Assembly: GCA_025529335.1 (NCBI GenBank)
Contig: JAMYHX010000363.1
Span: 1 to 44,359, forward strand
Direction of reading: 5' to 3'
DNA: 44,359 nucleotides
DNA from: Rhizopus sp. PT2906
Taxonomy: Eukaryota; Mucoromycota; Mucoromycetes; Mucorales; Rhizopodaceae
Shown here: piece after piece, positions 1 to 9,854 of the stretch
Position numbering within the stretch: position 1 is the stretch's first letter
How the letters are laid out: each line of letters starts with the position of its first letter
Notes under the pieces: generated by a model
What the model was told of the DNA's origin: nothing
The model's database searches: none
Seen by the model: the letters and a program-made list of their open reading frames with translations, nothing else
Translations under genes and position numbers: made by a program

Positions 1-23
1 ATAAATAAAGTCATGGTATCTTA

Positions 24-2355
24 TCATTTCCTTGGACGCTCATCAGAATCAAAGTTTAACAAAGGCTTTACATGTCGGCCATGTAATTCTCTTGAATGAT
101 GCTTTTCTGGTGTATCATCCAATTGAAGCAGTGTATTATTTGATGGCAAAGGTACAGCATCATGTAATTTCTTTGTCGTTGGCTTTCTTCGTAGCGACAT
201 GTGTCTACGATGATTGTTTTCAGTGGCATGCTCAGATGAAGTTAATTCTCTGACGCTCTTTGATCTCATCATCTTTGTAGGCGTCGTATTAGTTTCTTTT
301 TCCTTTTGGTCAAGTAAAGATCCCTTGGCAAACTTGACTCGATCGTCAATTTGAATTAGTGTATTATTCTCCTCTGCCTGAGCCTGCTGTGACGATTGAT
401 GTTGTGATTGAGTTTGCTGTTGTTGTTGCAGCTGCTGTTGCTGTTGTTGTTGCAGTCTAAGTGGCGACTGTTCTGCCTCTTCTTCTTTAGCGAGGAGTGA
501 ACCCTTGGCAAATGTAGGAGGATCAGAGCAATCAATGAGTGGACCCTCCTTATTTTTCTTTGTCGTGGGGTTTCGACTCAATCCTCTGGGGCTTGATGCC
601 TCCTTGTCCTCAAGTCGACGAGTGGACTCGCTGCGAGACATGGTAGGTATTGCCTTGGTTGATTTCTGTCTGCGTAAAGTGTTGATACAATCGTCTGTCG
701 TCTTCTTTTCTTCCTGAACGATAGGAGCCAAAGGGTTAACTACCCGACTCGGATGATATTGATAATGAATGATATTCTATAATATCTGTTATTATAAACT
801 AATTTGTCTTGTTTGTGTTTTACCTTGGCACATCTTATACTCAATACCCACTTCTTCATCTCTTCTTGATCTTCGGTAGCAACGAATCGAATGTAGTCAT
901 CTTCTTTTTCAAAGATACTGGCTCTGTCCTGTGCTCGAATGGCAAACACATAGGGTGTAGGACTGATCTTTAATGGTTGTAGTAAAGTATAAACGTCATA
1001 AGAAGCGAGGTGACACAAAATGGAAGAAGAAGCTCCCTTTGAAAGCGAATTAGCATCTGATATTTTGGCCATCAAAAAATTATGTATACCTTATCTTTAG
1101 CATGATGTATAGCATTATCTTTTATAAAACAGAATCTCTTTTGCCACTTTCCTTTCTTATACTCTATGGATAGCCAGCCATACATGGGTGAGATCATTTT
1201 CTGAAAGATGGTCTATAGAAAGAGAGTATTTAAACACACATTTACCTTTTTCTTAAAGATTTTATTACCTCAGATGTTAATGTGTAGTGATATGAGTATC
1301 TCTTGACGAGAAGAGCATTGTTACTATCAGGCTCCCAAGCGCTGATGATGTCTAGTACTATTTCCCATTCTCTAATAGGGCGTTCTATCGTACTATATGG
1401 TTATTCTCCTTGTTAACACATATATCTCGATTCACATTACCAACACGGTGACTATTTGCAATTTCAAAAATGGTCCAATCGTTGGCATGATCGATCAAAC
1501 CCTTCTTCCTCAAATACTGTATCACCATAGCCGATGTCAACAAGTTGGTAAGCTGTACAACTTTATGAGTGCTAGCATCATCAATGTATATCCTTGTCGT
1601 TAATGCTTTTACAGTCTGAATTCGTCCAGCATTACTGTTCATCTCTGAAGTTGACGGTGAGGTGGCCTGTAATGTGTGCCTAAAAGGTTATAAAAACAAC
1701 TTTGGTTTCCTTGATTATACTTATTACCTCAGATCGATAAGAGTGATTTTCAGTCTGAAAAGGATGCTGCTGTGCTTGACCATCCAACACAGCCCATACT
1801 CTCTGTATGGATGATTTGAGTTCGTCATCATCTTTTTGAGCATTAAAGTTATCCGGTATAGGAGGTACTGGAGGGATTGCATTTGGATCGTCATGAACAA
1901 ACGCTTTCTTCATATTGGTATTACTCGTACTTCTAACTAAACCTCTTACTGACTTTGAATGGCTCAACATCACCTTTTCTCCCGGTTGACGACGAATGAT
2001 GGCTGTAGCTGAACGTTGAAGCATGCTTCCAATAGTAACGTTATCATCACGAGAATCATCGTCATCGTCTAGATTGTATTTATAGTTGCCGTTCCTTATA
2101 TGTTTCCTTTCTTTAAGAAATATATAAGTAAAAAATAATAATCATAGTATCAAGCATCTTTTTTTTTCTTTTGGTTCTTTCTTTACCAAGATTGGAATCT
2201 GTCAATGTTTGACTATTGTTCATATTCTATATAAAAAAAAATACAGAAAAAGAATGAGTAAAATAAAGACATGCAGTTTTTCTTTTATTTACCAATGTAA
2301 AATCATGTACTTGCTTCTCTAAGTCACGAAGCATATGATCTATTTGGTTTGTCAT
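24..2355 (-). CDS. RA and PH domain adaptor-like protein
   Basis: Eight exons give 613 residues: 2293-2355, 2187-2226, 1728-2110, 1441-1666, 1269-1384, 1090-1200, 824-1036 and 24-713; all joins keep frame. A Ras-association-like domain lies at about residues 178-268 (starts TVKALTTRIYIDD, ends WEPDSNNALLVKRY). A PH domain follows at about 280-384 (GWLSIEYKKGKWQKRFCFIK, ending EEMKKWVLSIRC). This RA-then-PH order is that of fungal RA-PH proteins and animal MRL/Grb7-type adaptors, which link Ras-like GTPases to membrane phosphoinositides. The tail (385-613) looks disordered, with a glutamine run, two copies of FAKGSLL and short acidic LIQIDD/LLQLDD/LLNFD motifs. The intron before the last PH exon is placed with acceptor TTTCAAAG at 1037; the nearer ATATCAG would leave a 33-nt intron and the wrong frame. 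An upstream in-frame ATG (2478) would add T/C-leader-derived hydrophobic residues and is rejected. The role is inferred from domains only. Confidence 0.8.
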
Positions 2356-3475
2356 TTGTAAAGAAATAAAGAAGTAGAAAGAAAGACAAGGAAGGGGAGA
2401 AAGGGAAGAAAAGGAAAATATATAAAAAGGAGAAGGGAACAGAAAGAGATGATTATGCCTAAATATTTCGTGTGACATTGTTCTTTTTTAATTTTTTCTT
2501 TATTTTTTCTATTTTTAGGTGACTCCGACTTTCTTTGTTTCCAGGGCAGCCATCTTTTTAATTCAATGAGCACGCGTGTATGTATGTATGCAGTCAATCT
2601 ATTAAAGACTTGAAAGTTTATTTTAATTATGAATCTGTAGCTTAAAAAAAAAGCTAACTGTATTGTATACATACTATATGTAGGTTGTTCTTTCAATTTA
2701 AGGTTCTCGTTACTGCATTATGCTTAGCTTTTGTGAGATACAAACATTAGCCGATTTAAATTGAATCAGGGTGTGTATGTGCACGTTGCTTTTGAGGATA
2801 AACTTCATAGCGCGATGAGACGCTATTTGAACTTGAAAGATAGGATGAGCCATCATGACTGGGCAACTTTTGCTATGTTTACTACAACTAAGTTTCGCAT
2901 ATGAAACTAAGCTGCTTGAAAGAGGGAGATCGATCTTGGTACAACCTTACTTTGCTATGTGTCCTTTTATTTCATCTCAGTTTACATTGTCCCTCTTTAA
3001 CGTATCTATTTTATCTACATAGCCACTGTTACAGGATATCAGACTATCTATATGCGTTCTTTTACTTGAAAAAAGAGATAGAATAGATAGAACAAACGGA
3101 CATCGAGCATTCTTGAACCAAGTGCCTGTAATAATTTTTTTTTATTAAAGTCTCCATTGTTACAAGAAGGATACTTGTTTGAAAAGAATGTATCTTAAAC
3201 TGAAAGCAATGATCAGTTAAATAAATGTATTTGACATTTAACACAAGTATCCTTCTCTACTGCCAAGGGTTTACTGGGCATTTAGATTCTTATTTATCTT
3301 GTACTTTTAAAGAAATTCTGTACTTTCTTGCTACATTTCTCACATATTGCACAAAAGGGGTCTTTTTTAAGCTAACAACAGTTTGTAAAGTATAGTATTT
3401 GAAATAAAGCAAGGTGAGGTTATAAATATGCTTCTATGGATTGGTCTTGATATGACACTCCCTTATTTCACATTT
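2356..3475. other. Gene-poor spacer, 5' of RA-PH gene and 3' of Cog7-like gene
   Basis: About 1.1 kb of AT-rich sequence. The part next to 2355 is a purine-rich block on the plus strand (2360-2450), which reads as a T/C-rich leader for the minus-strand RA-PH gene and is the likely promoter/5' UTR. The only open frames (for example 2901-3086 plus and 3062-3244 minus) are short, lack codon preference and match nothing I recognise. No tRNA, repeat family or mobile element was seen. Confidence 0.5.
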
Positions 3476-3728
3476 CTACTTCTTTCCTCCCCTTCTTTTA
3501 ATTTTGCCTAATTTAATTGACTGGTCTTGGCGTATTGCCTGCAAAGTAAATTTGACATTTCACTCTTACTTTATTTGTTAAACAATGTAAAATGAGATAC
3601 AAAAATAACCCCTTAGTCTATAATCTCCAATATTACACTGCTGTTTTTCATACAGTTGAAACAAGATGCGTCATTTTTTCTATTGCCATAGCTTATTCAT
3701 ATTGTTTAAAATAAAGAGGAACAGCATA

Positions 3729-4367
3729 CTATATTAAGCTTACCGGCACACCCATCTTCTTGAAGACATTGTTTGCTTGAGCATTATTATTATTACTATT
3801 ATTATTATTGTCTTGGGTATTTTGATAAATTTGTAATGGGTTTTCCAAGTCCAGGATTGTTGCAGGATCCAATGACGGTGTATCTTGTTGAATAGTCGTC
3901 TCTGTCTTTCTTTCCACCTCACTCACTGGATTCACTGGTTTACTCTTTTCGAGTTTGAGTTCATCCAACAGGTTCTGACATTCTTCCATACGCGTCTTTA
4001 CAGTATGCGATTTACGCAACTGACCAAGTGTCGGCTCTGTCTGTTTCTCTAGTTGCTCGAATTTTTGTTTGGCTGCCTCTATTTTCCGTTGTATAGCTCG
4101 TGCTTCCTCAGCAATAGACTTTATCTCATACTTGATTCTAGGCATGGACTTTATGACAGAGTTGGAAAGTTGGTCGAATTGACGAGAAGTACTTTCACCA
4201 GTCATTTGAAGCTTTGTCACAAGCATTGATGTCATTTCCTTTATTTCATCTTCTGTTTTCTCTAAATGTTCTGTATTTGATGGTTTCAAGACTGAATTAA
4301 TCCATACTTTTGCATCAAATTCAGAATTAGAGAAATCTGTCACGTCGATGGAGAGTTGTGAAGTCAT
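3729..4367 (-). CDS. Cog7-like subunit of the conserved oligomeric Golgi complex (short form)
   Basis: A 212-residue reading frame starting MTSQLSIDVTDF. The first 30 residues (DFSNSEFDAKVWINSVL) resemble the N-terminus of COG complex subunit 7, a tether for retrograde vesicles at the Golgi. The following helices look like a coiled coil (about residues 40-150), and an asparagine run ends the protein. Animal Cog7 is far longer; budding-yeast Cog7 is also short, so a short form is plausible. The frame reaches TAG at 3729, but a good donor (CCG|GTAAGC at 3743) precedes it. Splicing to TTTGCAG at 3539 would replace the last 4 residues with a basic 20-residue tail ending at 3476, using an unusually long 205-nt intron. 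The start at 4367 is preferred over an upstream in-frame ATG at 4472 that would run through leader-like sequence. The family call is from N-terminal resemblance only. Confidence 0.6.
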   Translation of the reverse strand: MTSQLSIDVTDFSNSEFDAKVWINSVLKPSNTEHLEKTEDEIKEMTSMLVTKLQMTGESTSRQFDQLSNSVIKSMPRIKYEIKSIAEEARAIQRKIEAAKQKFEQLEKQTEPTLGQLRKSHTVKTRMEECQNLLDELKLEKSKPVNPVSEVERKTETTIQQDTPSLDPATILDLENPLQIYQNTQDNNNNSNNNNAQANNVFKKMGVPVSLI

Positions 4368-4504
4368 TACTGAAAACAATAAAATAAATATAATCTTTTT
4401 TTTGTGAATATTTCTCAAGACAATTCCACACTCAGAGCATATACAAGTTTTACTACAGTTGAACAGGGACATTCATTGGCTTTCACAGTTTGATCTATCT
4501 TTTA

Positions 4505-5934
4505 TTAAAGATTATGCTCTGTTCTAAATGTATCCCATGCTTGATTTAGTGTGGTAAATATGCCACTGGCAAGTAAACGTTGTTCAACCGTCGCATTGGC
4601 AGGGAGCTATCATCATATCAGTGTTTGTCTCTCTCTCTCCTTTTTGTCTTTCTTATACCTTATCTGGATGAACTTTTGCAATAGCCTTCATATAGGTTAC
4701 TTTACACTTTTTAGGTTCTAATAGTTCACCCACTGTTACTCCTTTCCACTGAATATCTGACCATAATATAAGCTCTAATGAAGCCAACAGACTTCTTAGA
4801 TTCTGTTCTTTCCCATTTTTCCAAGCAACAAGTTGTGCATTCACTTTGTCTTCTTTTGCCAGTCGTTCTGCTTCTTCTGCTTCTCTCTTCTTTTCTCTTT
4901 CTCTCATCTCTCGTACAGCCTTACTTGCGTTAATTTCATCCATATTGGCCTGTGGTTGAGGTTGTTTTGGCATAAACATGGTAAAGTCAATATCAGGAAA
5001 TGCCGTGGACGACTCCTTTGAAGGTTTCCATATGGGACTATGCGTACCATCGTTTTGCGTTTTACCCTCCTTTTTCGCTTGTATCGCGTCTTGACATCTT
5101 TGAATACCCTGGTTGACAATTGCTGTACGAGGAACGCCACTGGTGCGTGCATATTCCTCGTAGACATGAATGGCGGCATCATAAAGTCCTAAACCTTCCA
5201 ATGCACACGCTTTTCTATGTAGTGCTTTTAACCACTGTGATTTCCAAGAGCTAACACCATCTATCAGGACAGCATTCGTCGCCACATTCTTGCTTGCTAA
5301 TTGAATGGCTGTGGAGCAGTCATCAATACAGGCTTGATACTTTCCAAGCTTTAACCGTGTCGCTGCTCGATTGTTACTCAAAAGAACAATGGCACTATGA
5401 TGAGCGGGCAAAGAGGCGATGGCTAATGAATAGGATGACTCAGCTTCGATAAAAAGACCCTTATTGAAATAGTAGTTTCCCTCTTTTCTTTGTTTCTCAG
5501 CATAACTCGTATCTACGGTCTGACTATTTCTCTTTAATTCGTTCAAATATTCTTTTCGACGCCTTTCTTGCTCCTGTTTCCATGCCTCTTCGCTCGATAT
5601 ACCAATATCTTCTTCCTCGGATGATACAGCTCCTGGATCAAGTGGCACCTGTTGATCACTTGTTGTTGTGCTTTGAACAAGTATGTCTAATACATCTTGT
5701 AGGCTCGCGTTGGCTGAACAGGTATCGAGTGCTGCTTTACAAGCGTCCAGAGCGAACCCCATTTCTACCAGTTGGGCTAATATCAGATCTTTGTGTGTTG
5801 ATGGTTCCTGAACAGTCATTAAAAATGAGAGAATGAAAAAAAAGATTATGCATAAAAAGGAATGATCGACTTACAGCGGAATTTGTAAAATTGTTTCCTG
5901 AATGTGTGGGTGTCTGCCGTGTGCTTCCATTCAT
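4505..5934 (-). CDS. Auxilin-like clathrin-uncoating J-protein (UBA-TPR-J), Swa2 type
   Basis: Three exons (5875-5934, 4659-5807, 4505-4606) give 436 residues. In order: a UBA-like segment (about 28-65, LAQLVEMGF), an acidic linker, TPR repeats (about 120-240), a charged helix (about 310-345) and a C-terminal J domain (about 360-436) with the HPDK motif followed by ATVEQRLLASGIFTTLNQAW. This order is that of yeast Swa2/auxilin, which recruits Hsp70 to strip clathrin from coated vesicles. The intron directly after HPDK separates it from the last J-domain helix. The first exon is supported by a clean donor (GCT|GTAAGTCG) and in-frame joining. An alternative start lies in the intron (ATG at 5819, in frame), and a further upstream exon is possible. 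The Cog7-like gene follows 137 bp downstream on the same strand. Confidence 0.87.
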
Positions 5935-6099
5935 TCTTTCCTGGTTTGAAAATGACTAAAGTATACAAGATTAGTTTAAATAATCTCTTCGTGTATGTGT
6001 GGATGTGTATCGATTTACTGTCGCTCTAGGTCTTGTGTTAAAAGTAGTATCTCTATAATGTATATTAGACATTGAATACAATAGAAGTTTATAGATACA

Positions 6100-6444
6100 T
6101 TACGCTTTAGGGGAATAAGATGGTGTATTATTATTACTATGGTATTTTGTTGAAAGAGGATCAAAACTGGTGTTGCTATACTGACTGCTTGGAGAAGGAC
6201 TGTATGTGTACTGATGCCTTGGCCGAGGAGAAGTGAATCTGGGACGAGGATTGAGCTCATCTCTTATGTACATGTTGGTGGGTGTTGTAAATATAGGAAT
6301 CGCGTCATCGCTTTCTTCAGGGGAAGCATAATGTCGTTTGCATTCTGTAGAAGCATATTCTGTTTTTGTTGAACGAGGTGGTTTCTTTGGTACACTTGCT
6401 GAACTTTTGTTATCGGGTGTGCTATAACCTGAAGTTTGGCTCAT
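6100..6444 (-). CDS. Small Ser/Pro-rich hypothetical protein, or 5' exon of the auxilin gene
   Basis: An open frame of 114 residues beginning MSQTSGYSTPDNK, rich in Ser, Pro, Tyr and Asn, with no recognisable domain. It sits 165 bp upstream of the auxilin-like start on the same strand. Its leader is the T/C-rich kind seen before other genes here, so ATG at 6444 is chosen over the in-frame ATG at 6555, which would add a run of leader-derived hydrophobic residues. I could not join it to the auxilin gene in frame with consensus splice sites: the only good-looking donor (AAAGC|GTAATG) gives a stop in the next exon. It contains SFDPL, loosely like adaptor-binding motifs. It may be a separate gene, a non-productive upstream exon, or not expressed. 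Confidence 0.4.
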   Translation of the reverse strand: MSQTSGYSTPDNKSSASVPKKPPRSTKTEYASTECKRHYASPEESDDAIPIFTTPTNMYIRDELNPRPRFTSPRPRHQYTYSPSPSSQYSNTSFDPLSTKYHSNNNTPSYSPKA

Positions 6445-6737
6445 AAAGAAAATAAAGAGAAAAATAAAAAAAGAAATAAAGAAAAGGCAAAGGACTGAAA
6501 GATATATAATCAGAAAGGACGACGGAGTTTCACAATGTCTCACCAAGAGCAACAAGTTGATGCAGTGTGACTATTGAATTACTGGAAGTTAGATCAAAGG
6601 GCAGTAATGGAAATAACTCCCTTTCAGGGTTCAAATGTGACAATAAGGTGCATATATATGCTTTTTATTAAATGCCAATTCTATTAAATATACTACATAT
6701 AAATAGTTTAGATGAGATGTGATATACAAAAATGATG

Positions 6738-8033
6738 TCAGTCAATAACTTGAATTCTTCCATGGGATTCATTAGCCAACCACTCTCTTGCTTGGGAGCT
6801 CACTCCTTCATGAAGATGTTGCAGGCATAATAATTCTAATTCCTGAAGATCTCGCTTCCAGTTAACAAGACAAGTTGAACCACACAAGGATTCAAGTCGT
6901 ATCCAGTTATGGAACCCGATATCCCACACCTTTAATTTACGTAAACCTTGTGAGATAATCGTTATCGCTCTGGGACCTTCTGTTGCATTAAAGCATGCAG
7001 CTGTTCGTAACTGTTGTAGGCGGGGCAGAGTAGACACGAGTAGATGCGCCAGTGAGATATTTGGCCAGCTGACTGCAAAGGATATGTTTAAACTAGTCAG
7101 TTTGCAAGAAAGAGGGGTAAATAATGAAAAGCTTTTCGTATTGAGTAAAGAATGAGCCATGGTAACTTTGATGTGATGCTGAGATATGAGTAAATCAGTA
7201 ATCACTGTCTCTAGATAACTCGATCGCTCATCTTTTGTATCCAAGTCTTCAGACGTACAATCATCCACGTTAGCATCAGGCGGAGAGTAAACATAGTGAT
7301 CCACATTCTCTTCTTCTACTCCTTCTTCTTCAATGTCATATTCCCACCATTCTTCTACTTCTTCTACAACTCTCTGCCTATATTCCTCCACTCTCCAATA
7401 CGCCTTACAAAGCTTGGCAAATGATATTCGAGCATCTTCAAGACAAAGATCAGTATAATCAAAGGAAATAAAAGAATCAAACAAAATGGAATCCAATCCG
7501 TCTATTGAACTAATATGCTGAAGTAATACCTGTTTGACAGCTACAGGCAGATATGGAATCAACTCGTTCCAGCCATTTCTTTTGGTTGTCATGCATCTTG
7601 CAGCTTGACAAGCACATTGGTTGAGTAAACTGCTATCACCAACGGCTACAACCTTTTTTCGATTTTCCTTCACGTTCTTTACTGATTCCATTTGTTCTCG
7701 CTGCACCTCTCTTGCGTTCGTTCTCCACGACGGTGGTGGTGGAGGACCAGCTGTGAGAGGTAAACGTGCATTGTTGTTGTTGTTGTTGCCTTGTTGACCG
7801 GTTTCGGACTGATATATTACAACACCAGAGACGGGGGTACTGTCTGATTGGGGATCGTTGCGACTGCGCCTCTGCCTATTTTGCTCTGCTCGTTGCTGTT
7901 CAATTCGTAAACGTCTAATCTTGTCAGTGACAGATTCCGCAGTTGAAGTAGACGATGGTCTGTATGTATCTTTATTAAACGACGAGTTTTCATAGGATTT
8001 TAGCTTTGTTTTCCACTGTCGACCCTTTGTCAT
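6738..8033 (-). CDS. Hypothetical protein with leucine-rich C-terminal half
   Basis: A single-exon gene of 431 residues that I do not recognise. The first 130 residues are basic and low in complexity (MTKGRQWKTKLKSYENSS, an asparagine run, a PPPPPSW stretch). The middle has two cysteines spaced CAC and a strongly acidic patch (about 225-260). The C-terminal 150 residues contain regularly spaced leucines (LTSLNISFAVSW, LPRLQQLRTAACF, LRKLKVWDIGF, LQELELLCLQHL), as in degenerate leucine-rich repeats of F-box-like proteins, but I see no convincing F-box. Codon use is ordinary for the window. The ATG at 8033 is the first in frame and follows a purine-rich plus-strand block (T/C leader on minus). 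Function unknown. Confidence 0.7.
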   Translation of the reverse strand: MTKGRQWKTKLKSYENSSFNKDTYRPSSTSTAESVTDKIRRLRIEQQRAEQNRQRRSRNDPQSDSTPVSGVVIYQSETGQQGNNNNNNARLPLTAGPPPPPSWRTNAREVQREQMESVKNVKENRKKVVAVGDSSLLNQCACQAARCMTTKRNGWNELIPYLPVAVKQVLLQHISSIDGLDSILFDSFISFDYTDLCLEDARISFAKLCKAYWRVEEYRQRVVEEVEEWWEYDIEEEGVEEENVDHYVYSPPDANVDDCTSEDLDTKDERSSYLETVITDLLISQHHIKVTMAHSLLNTKSFSLFTPLSCKLTSLNISFAVSWPNISLAHLLVSTLPRLQQLRTAACFNATEGPRAITIISQGLRKLKVWDIGFHNWIRLESLCGSTCLVNWKRDLQELELLCLQHLHEGVSSQAREWLANESHGRIQVID

Positions 8034-8302
8034 TTGCGCAAAGACTCTCTGGCGAAATGAAAAAGAAAAAAAGTAAAGTGAACTGAGTTTAAATGGTCAA
8101 GCATTGACAGCTCGTCTCATTTGTTCGTCCCATCCGCACGCTTGAGCTTGATTCAATTCAATGCACAACACACACAAGTTGAACGATAATATATATATAA
8201 AAATTTCTTTTTTGTAAAAGCACTAAAGTAGATGTAAAAATCAATCCTGGTTTTTATATTTAGTAAAGTGACATCTATATATGTGTGCGCGTAAAAATGA
8301 AA

Positions 8303-8821
8303 TTATCGAATAAACTTGAAGTAAACCCAGGCAGCGAGTAAAGCCAAGGGGATGAGGATACGAAGAGGACTAGGAGTTGCATGTTAAAAAGAGTGTAAAG
8401 ATAGATTGTACAGTGACTTACTTTCCCTGAGCACCAGAAGTAGCGAATTGTTCAGCTTGCTTGGCTACCTTGATAGGCTTGGACTACAAATAATATTAAT
8501 ATGTTTTCTTTATTTATGAAATGAACTTACAGCAGGGTCGACATCACCAATATAGTATTTCTTCAAGATGTCACGAGCATCTTCAGAATGACCAACATCT
8601 TCAAAGGGTCCAGTAGCGTCCTTTGCACCTTCGTCAATCAAAACCTCTTCACCACCGGGATGCTATAACGAGATGAATAAATGACACTTTCTAATAGTTT
8701 GCTTACTAACCTCATCTTGGAACTTTGTGATGTCATAAACTTTACCATCAATGATCATCCAGAGATCATTTCTATTGTTGTGTTTGGCAACTTCTTCATA
8801 AGAGTAAAGTTTGACAGACAT
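8303..8821 (-). CDS. CYB5: Cytochrome b5, tail-anchored
   Basis: Four exons (8711-8821, 8531-8662, 8422-8483, 8303-8369) encode 123 residues starting MSVKLYSYEEVAKHNN. The heme-binding domain is clear: the HPGG motif gives the first axial histidine (His38) and GHSEDA gives the second (His62), with the usual WMIIDGKVYDITKF strand before. The last 22 residues (PLRILIPLALLAAWVYF then KFIR) form one hydrophobic segment with a basic tail, as in ER-anchored cytochrome b5. The protein passes electrons from NADH or NADPH reductases to desaturases, sterol-pathway oxygenases and P450s. Too short for the ORF cutoff because of its introns, but all joins are in frame with good sites. The length is typical for fungal Cyb5. 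Confidence 0.95.
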
Positions 8822-9274
8822 GTGGGCTAATTAGTACAAGGAAAAAAGGAAAGAAAGAAAAGAAAAAATTGACGCCATTAAAAAATAATTTTTATTTTTA
8901 TGTGAAAGGAGGGGAAACAGACAGATGGAAGATCGCTGTGATTTATTCCGTTGTCTTTTCTAAAGCCTGTATGATTCGTTACTTTTTTTAAGGATTATAT
9001 ATATATATACTTATGGCCAACATTACATGCTACGGGCGCTTCCTTGGGGCGCTACCTATGTTGTCACTATAGAACTTTATCAAAGTCCAACCTAAGGCTG
9101 TCCGGTTAGCTCACTCTGATATAAAGTATGAATATATCAAATTACACGTGAGCTAAGTGGTCTTTTTTGATCAACTTACAACATAAAATTAGAATAAATA
9201 AACAACAGCTTTTCTTTTTTTATCTCTTCTTCTTCTTGAAAAGAAGCAAACCAAGATGGTAACTCTATATAGTC
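8822..9274. other. Spacer: cytochrome b5 promoter side, small inverted repeat
   Basis: Contains the purine-rich plus strand next to 8822 (leader of the minus-strand cytochrome b5 gene). A 9-bp inverted repeat, TTAGCTCAC at 9106-9114 and GTGAGCTAA at 9148-9156, has a 33-nt loop; with three mismatches it extends to 13 bp. A T/C-rich tract at 9211-9238 precedes the relic that begins near 9275. No gene is supported. Confidence 0.4.
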
Positions 9275-9854
9275 ATGCTTAGTGAGGCGCCACATATTGA
9301 AAAGCTTTGTTGGAAGATATCATGGGTAGTATCTGGAGGTAGTGCCCGTAGTATTAGTCTAGCCTCTGGTGCATTTTTGAGTGCACCAAGTGTTTTCCTA
9401 ATATATTCTCTTGTTATTTAAATAGGCTAATGTTCAAACAGGTGCAACTGAATTACCAGAAGCAATATAAAAAGAAGAAAACTCAGCAGCTTGCAAAGTT
9501 CATCCATTCAAACCACTACACCTAGTTCCAGCAGTAGCGATACAGTAAAAAGCTTAGCTTACTCCAATTATGAAGTTTTAACTTTGATTTTTAACGAAAT
9601 GTATGAAAAGAGGAAATGGAAACTTGCAGACAATATTTATGCAGAAGATATCCTTTATGAATATTCAAAACTATCAGTAATAATTGTTATATCTTTCATC
9701 GAAGCGATTACGAACTTAGCATAACACATTCCTTTGTAATCAAAAGTGAGAATAAAAAGCACTTCCGGATAATTTACTAGCACATCTTGAAAAGACTGCT
9801 AATTTGATAAAAGAGCTTACTTTATATTTAGAAAAGGAAAAACACTACATGTAG
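9275..9854 (+). pseudogene. Degenerate coding relic, family not identified
   Basis: Several short open stretches follow one another in changing frames: 9275-9421 (MLSEAPHIEKLCWK...), 9431-9532, 9491-9724 (with YEVLTLIFNEMYEKRKW and AEDILYEYSKL), then THSFVIKSENKKHF in a second frame at 9724-9765, and LPDNLLAHLEKTANLIKELT in a third frame at 9762-9854. Each piece has protein-like composition, but they cannot be joined by consensus introns into one frame as far as I can see. A splice at 9679 (TCA|GTAATA) to 9721 (ACTTAG) removes the worst break but still leaves the frame wrong. The best reading is a decayed gene, possibly of a repeated Mucorales family; a multi-exon gene with odd splicing is the alternative. 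Confidence 0.35.

Noticed and set aside
2356..2478. In-frame N-terminal extension of the RA-PH protein starting at 2478, resembling a signal peptide
   Set aside because: The hydrophobic Phe/Leu/Ser run is the translation of a T/C-rich leader; the same artefact appears before the ORF at 6444 (extension to 6555). RA-PH proteins are cytosolic.
6610..6640. GGTTCAAAT resembling a tRNA B-box
   Set aside because: No A-box at the right distance, no acceptor-stem pairing and the final CC is missing. No other tRNA-like sequence was convincing in the window.
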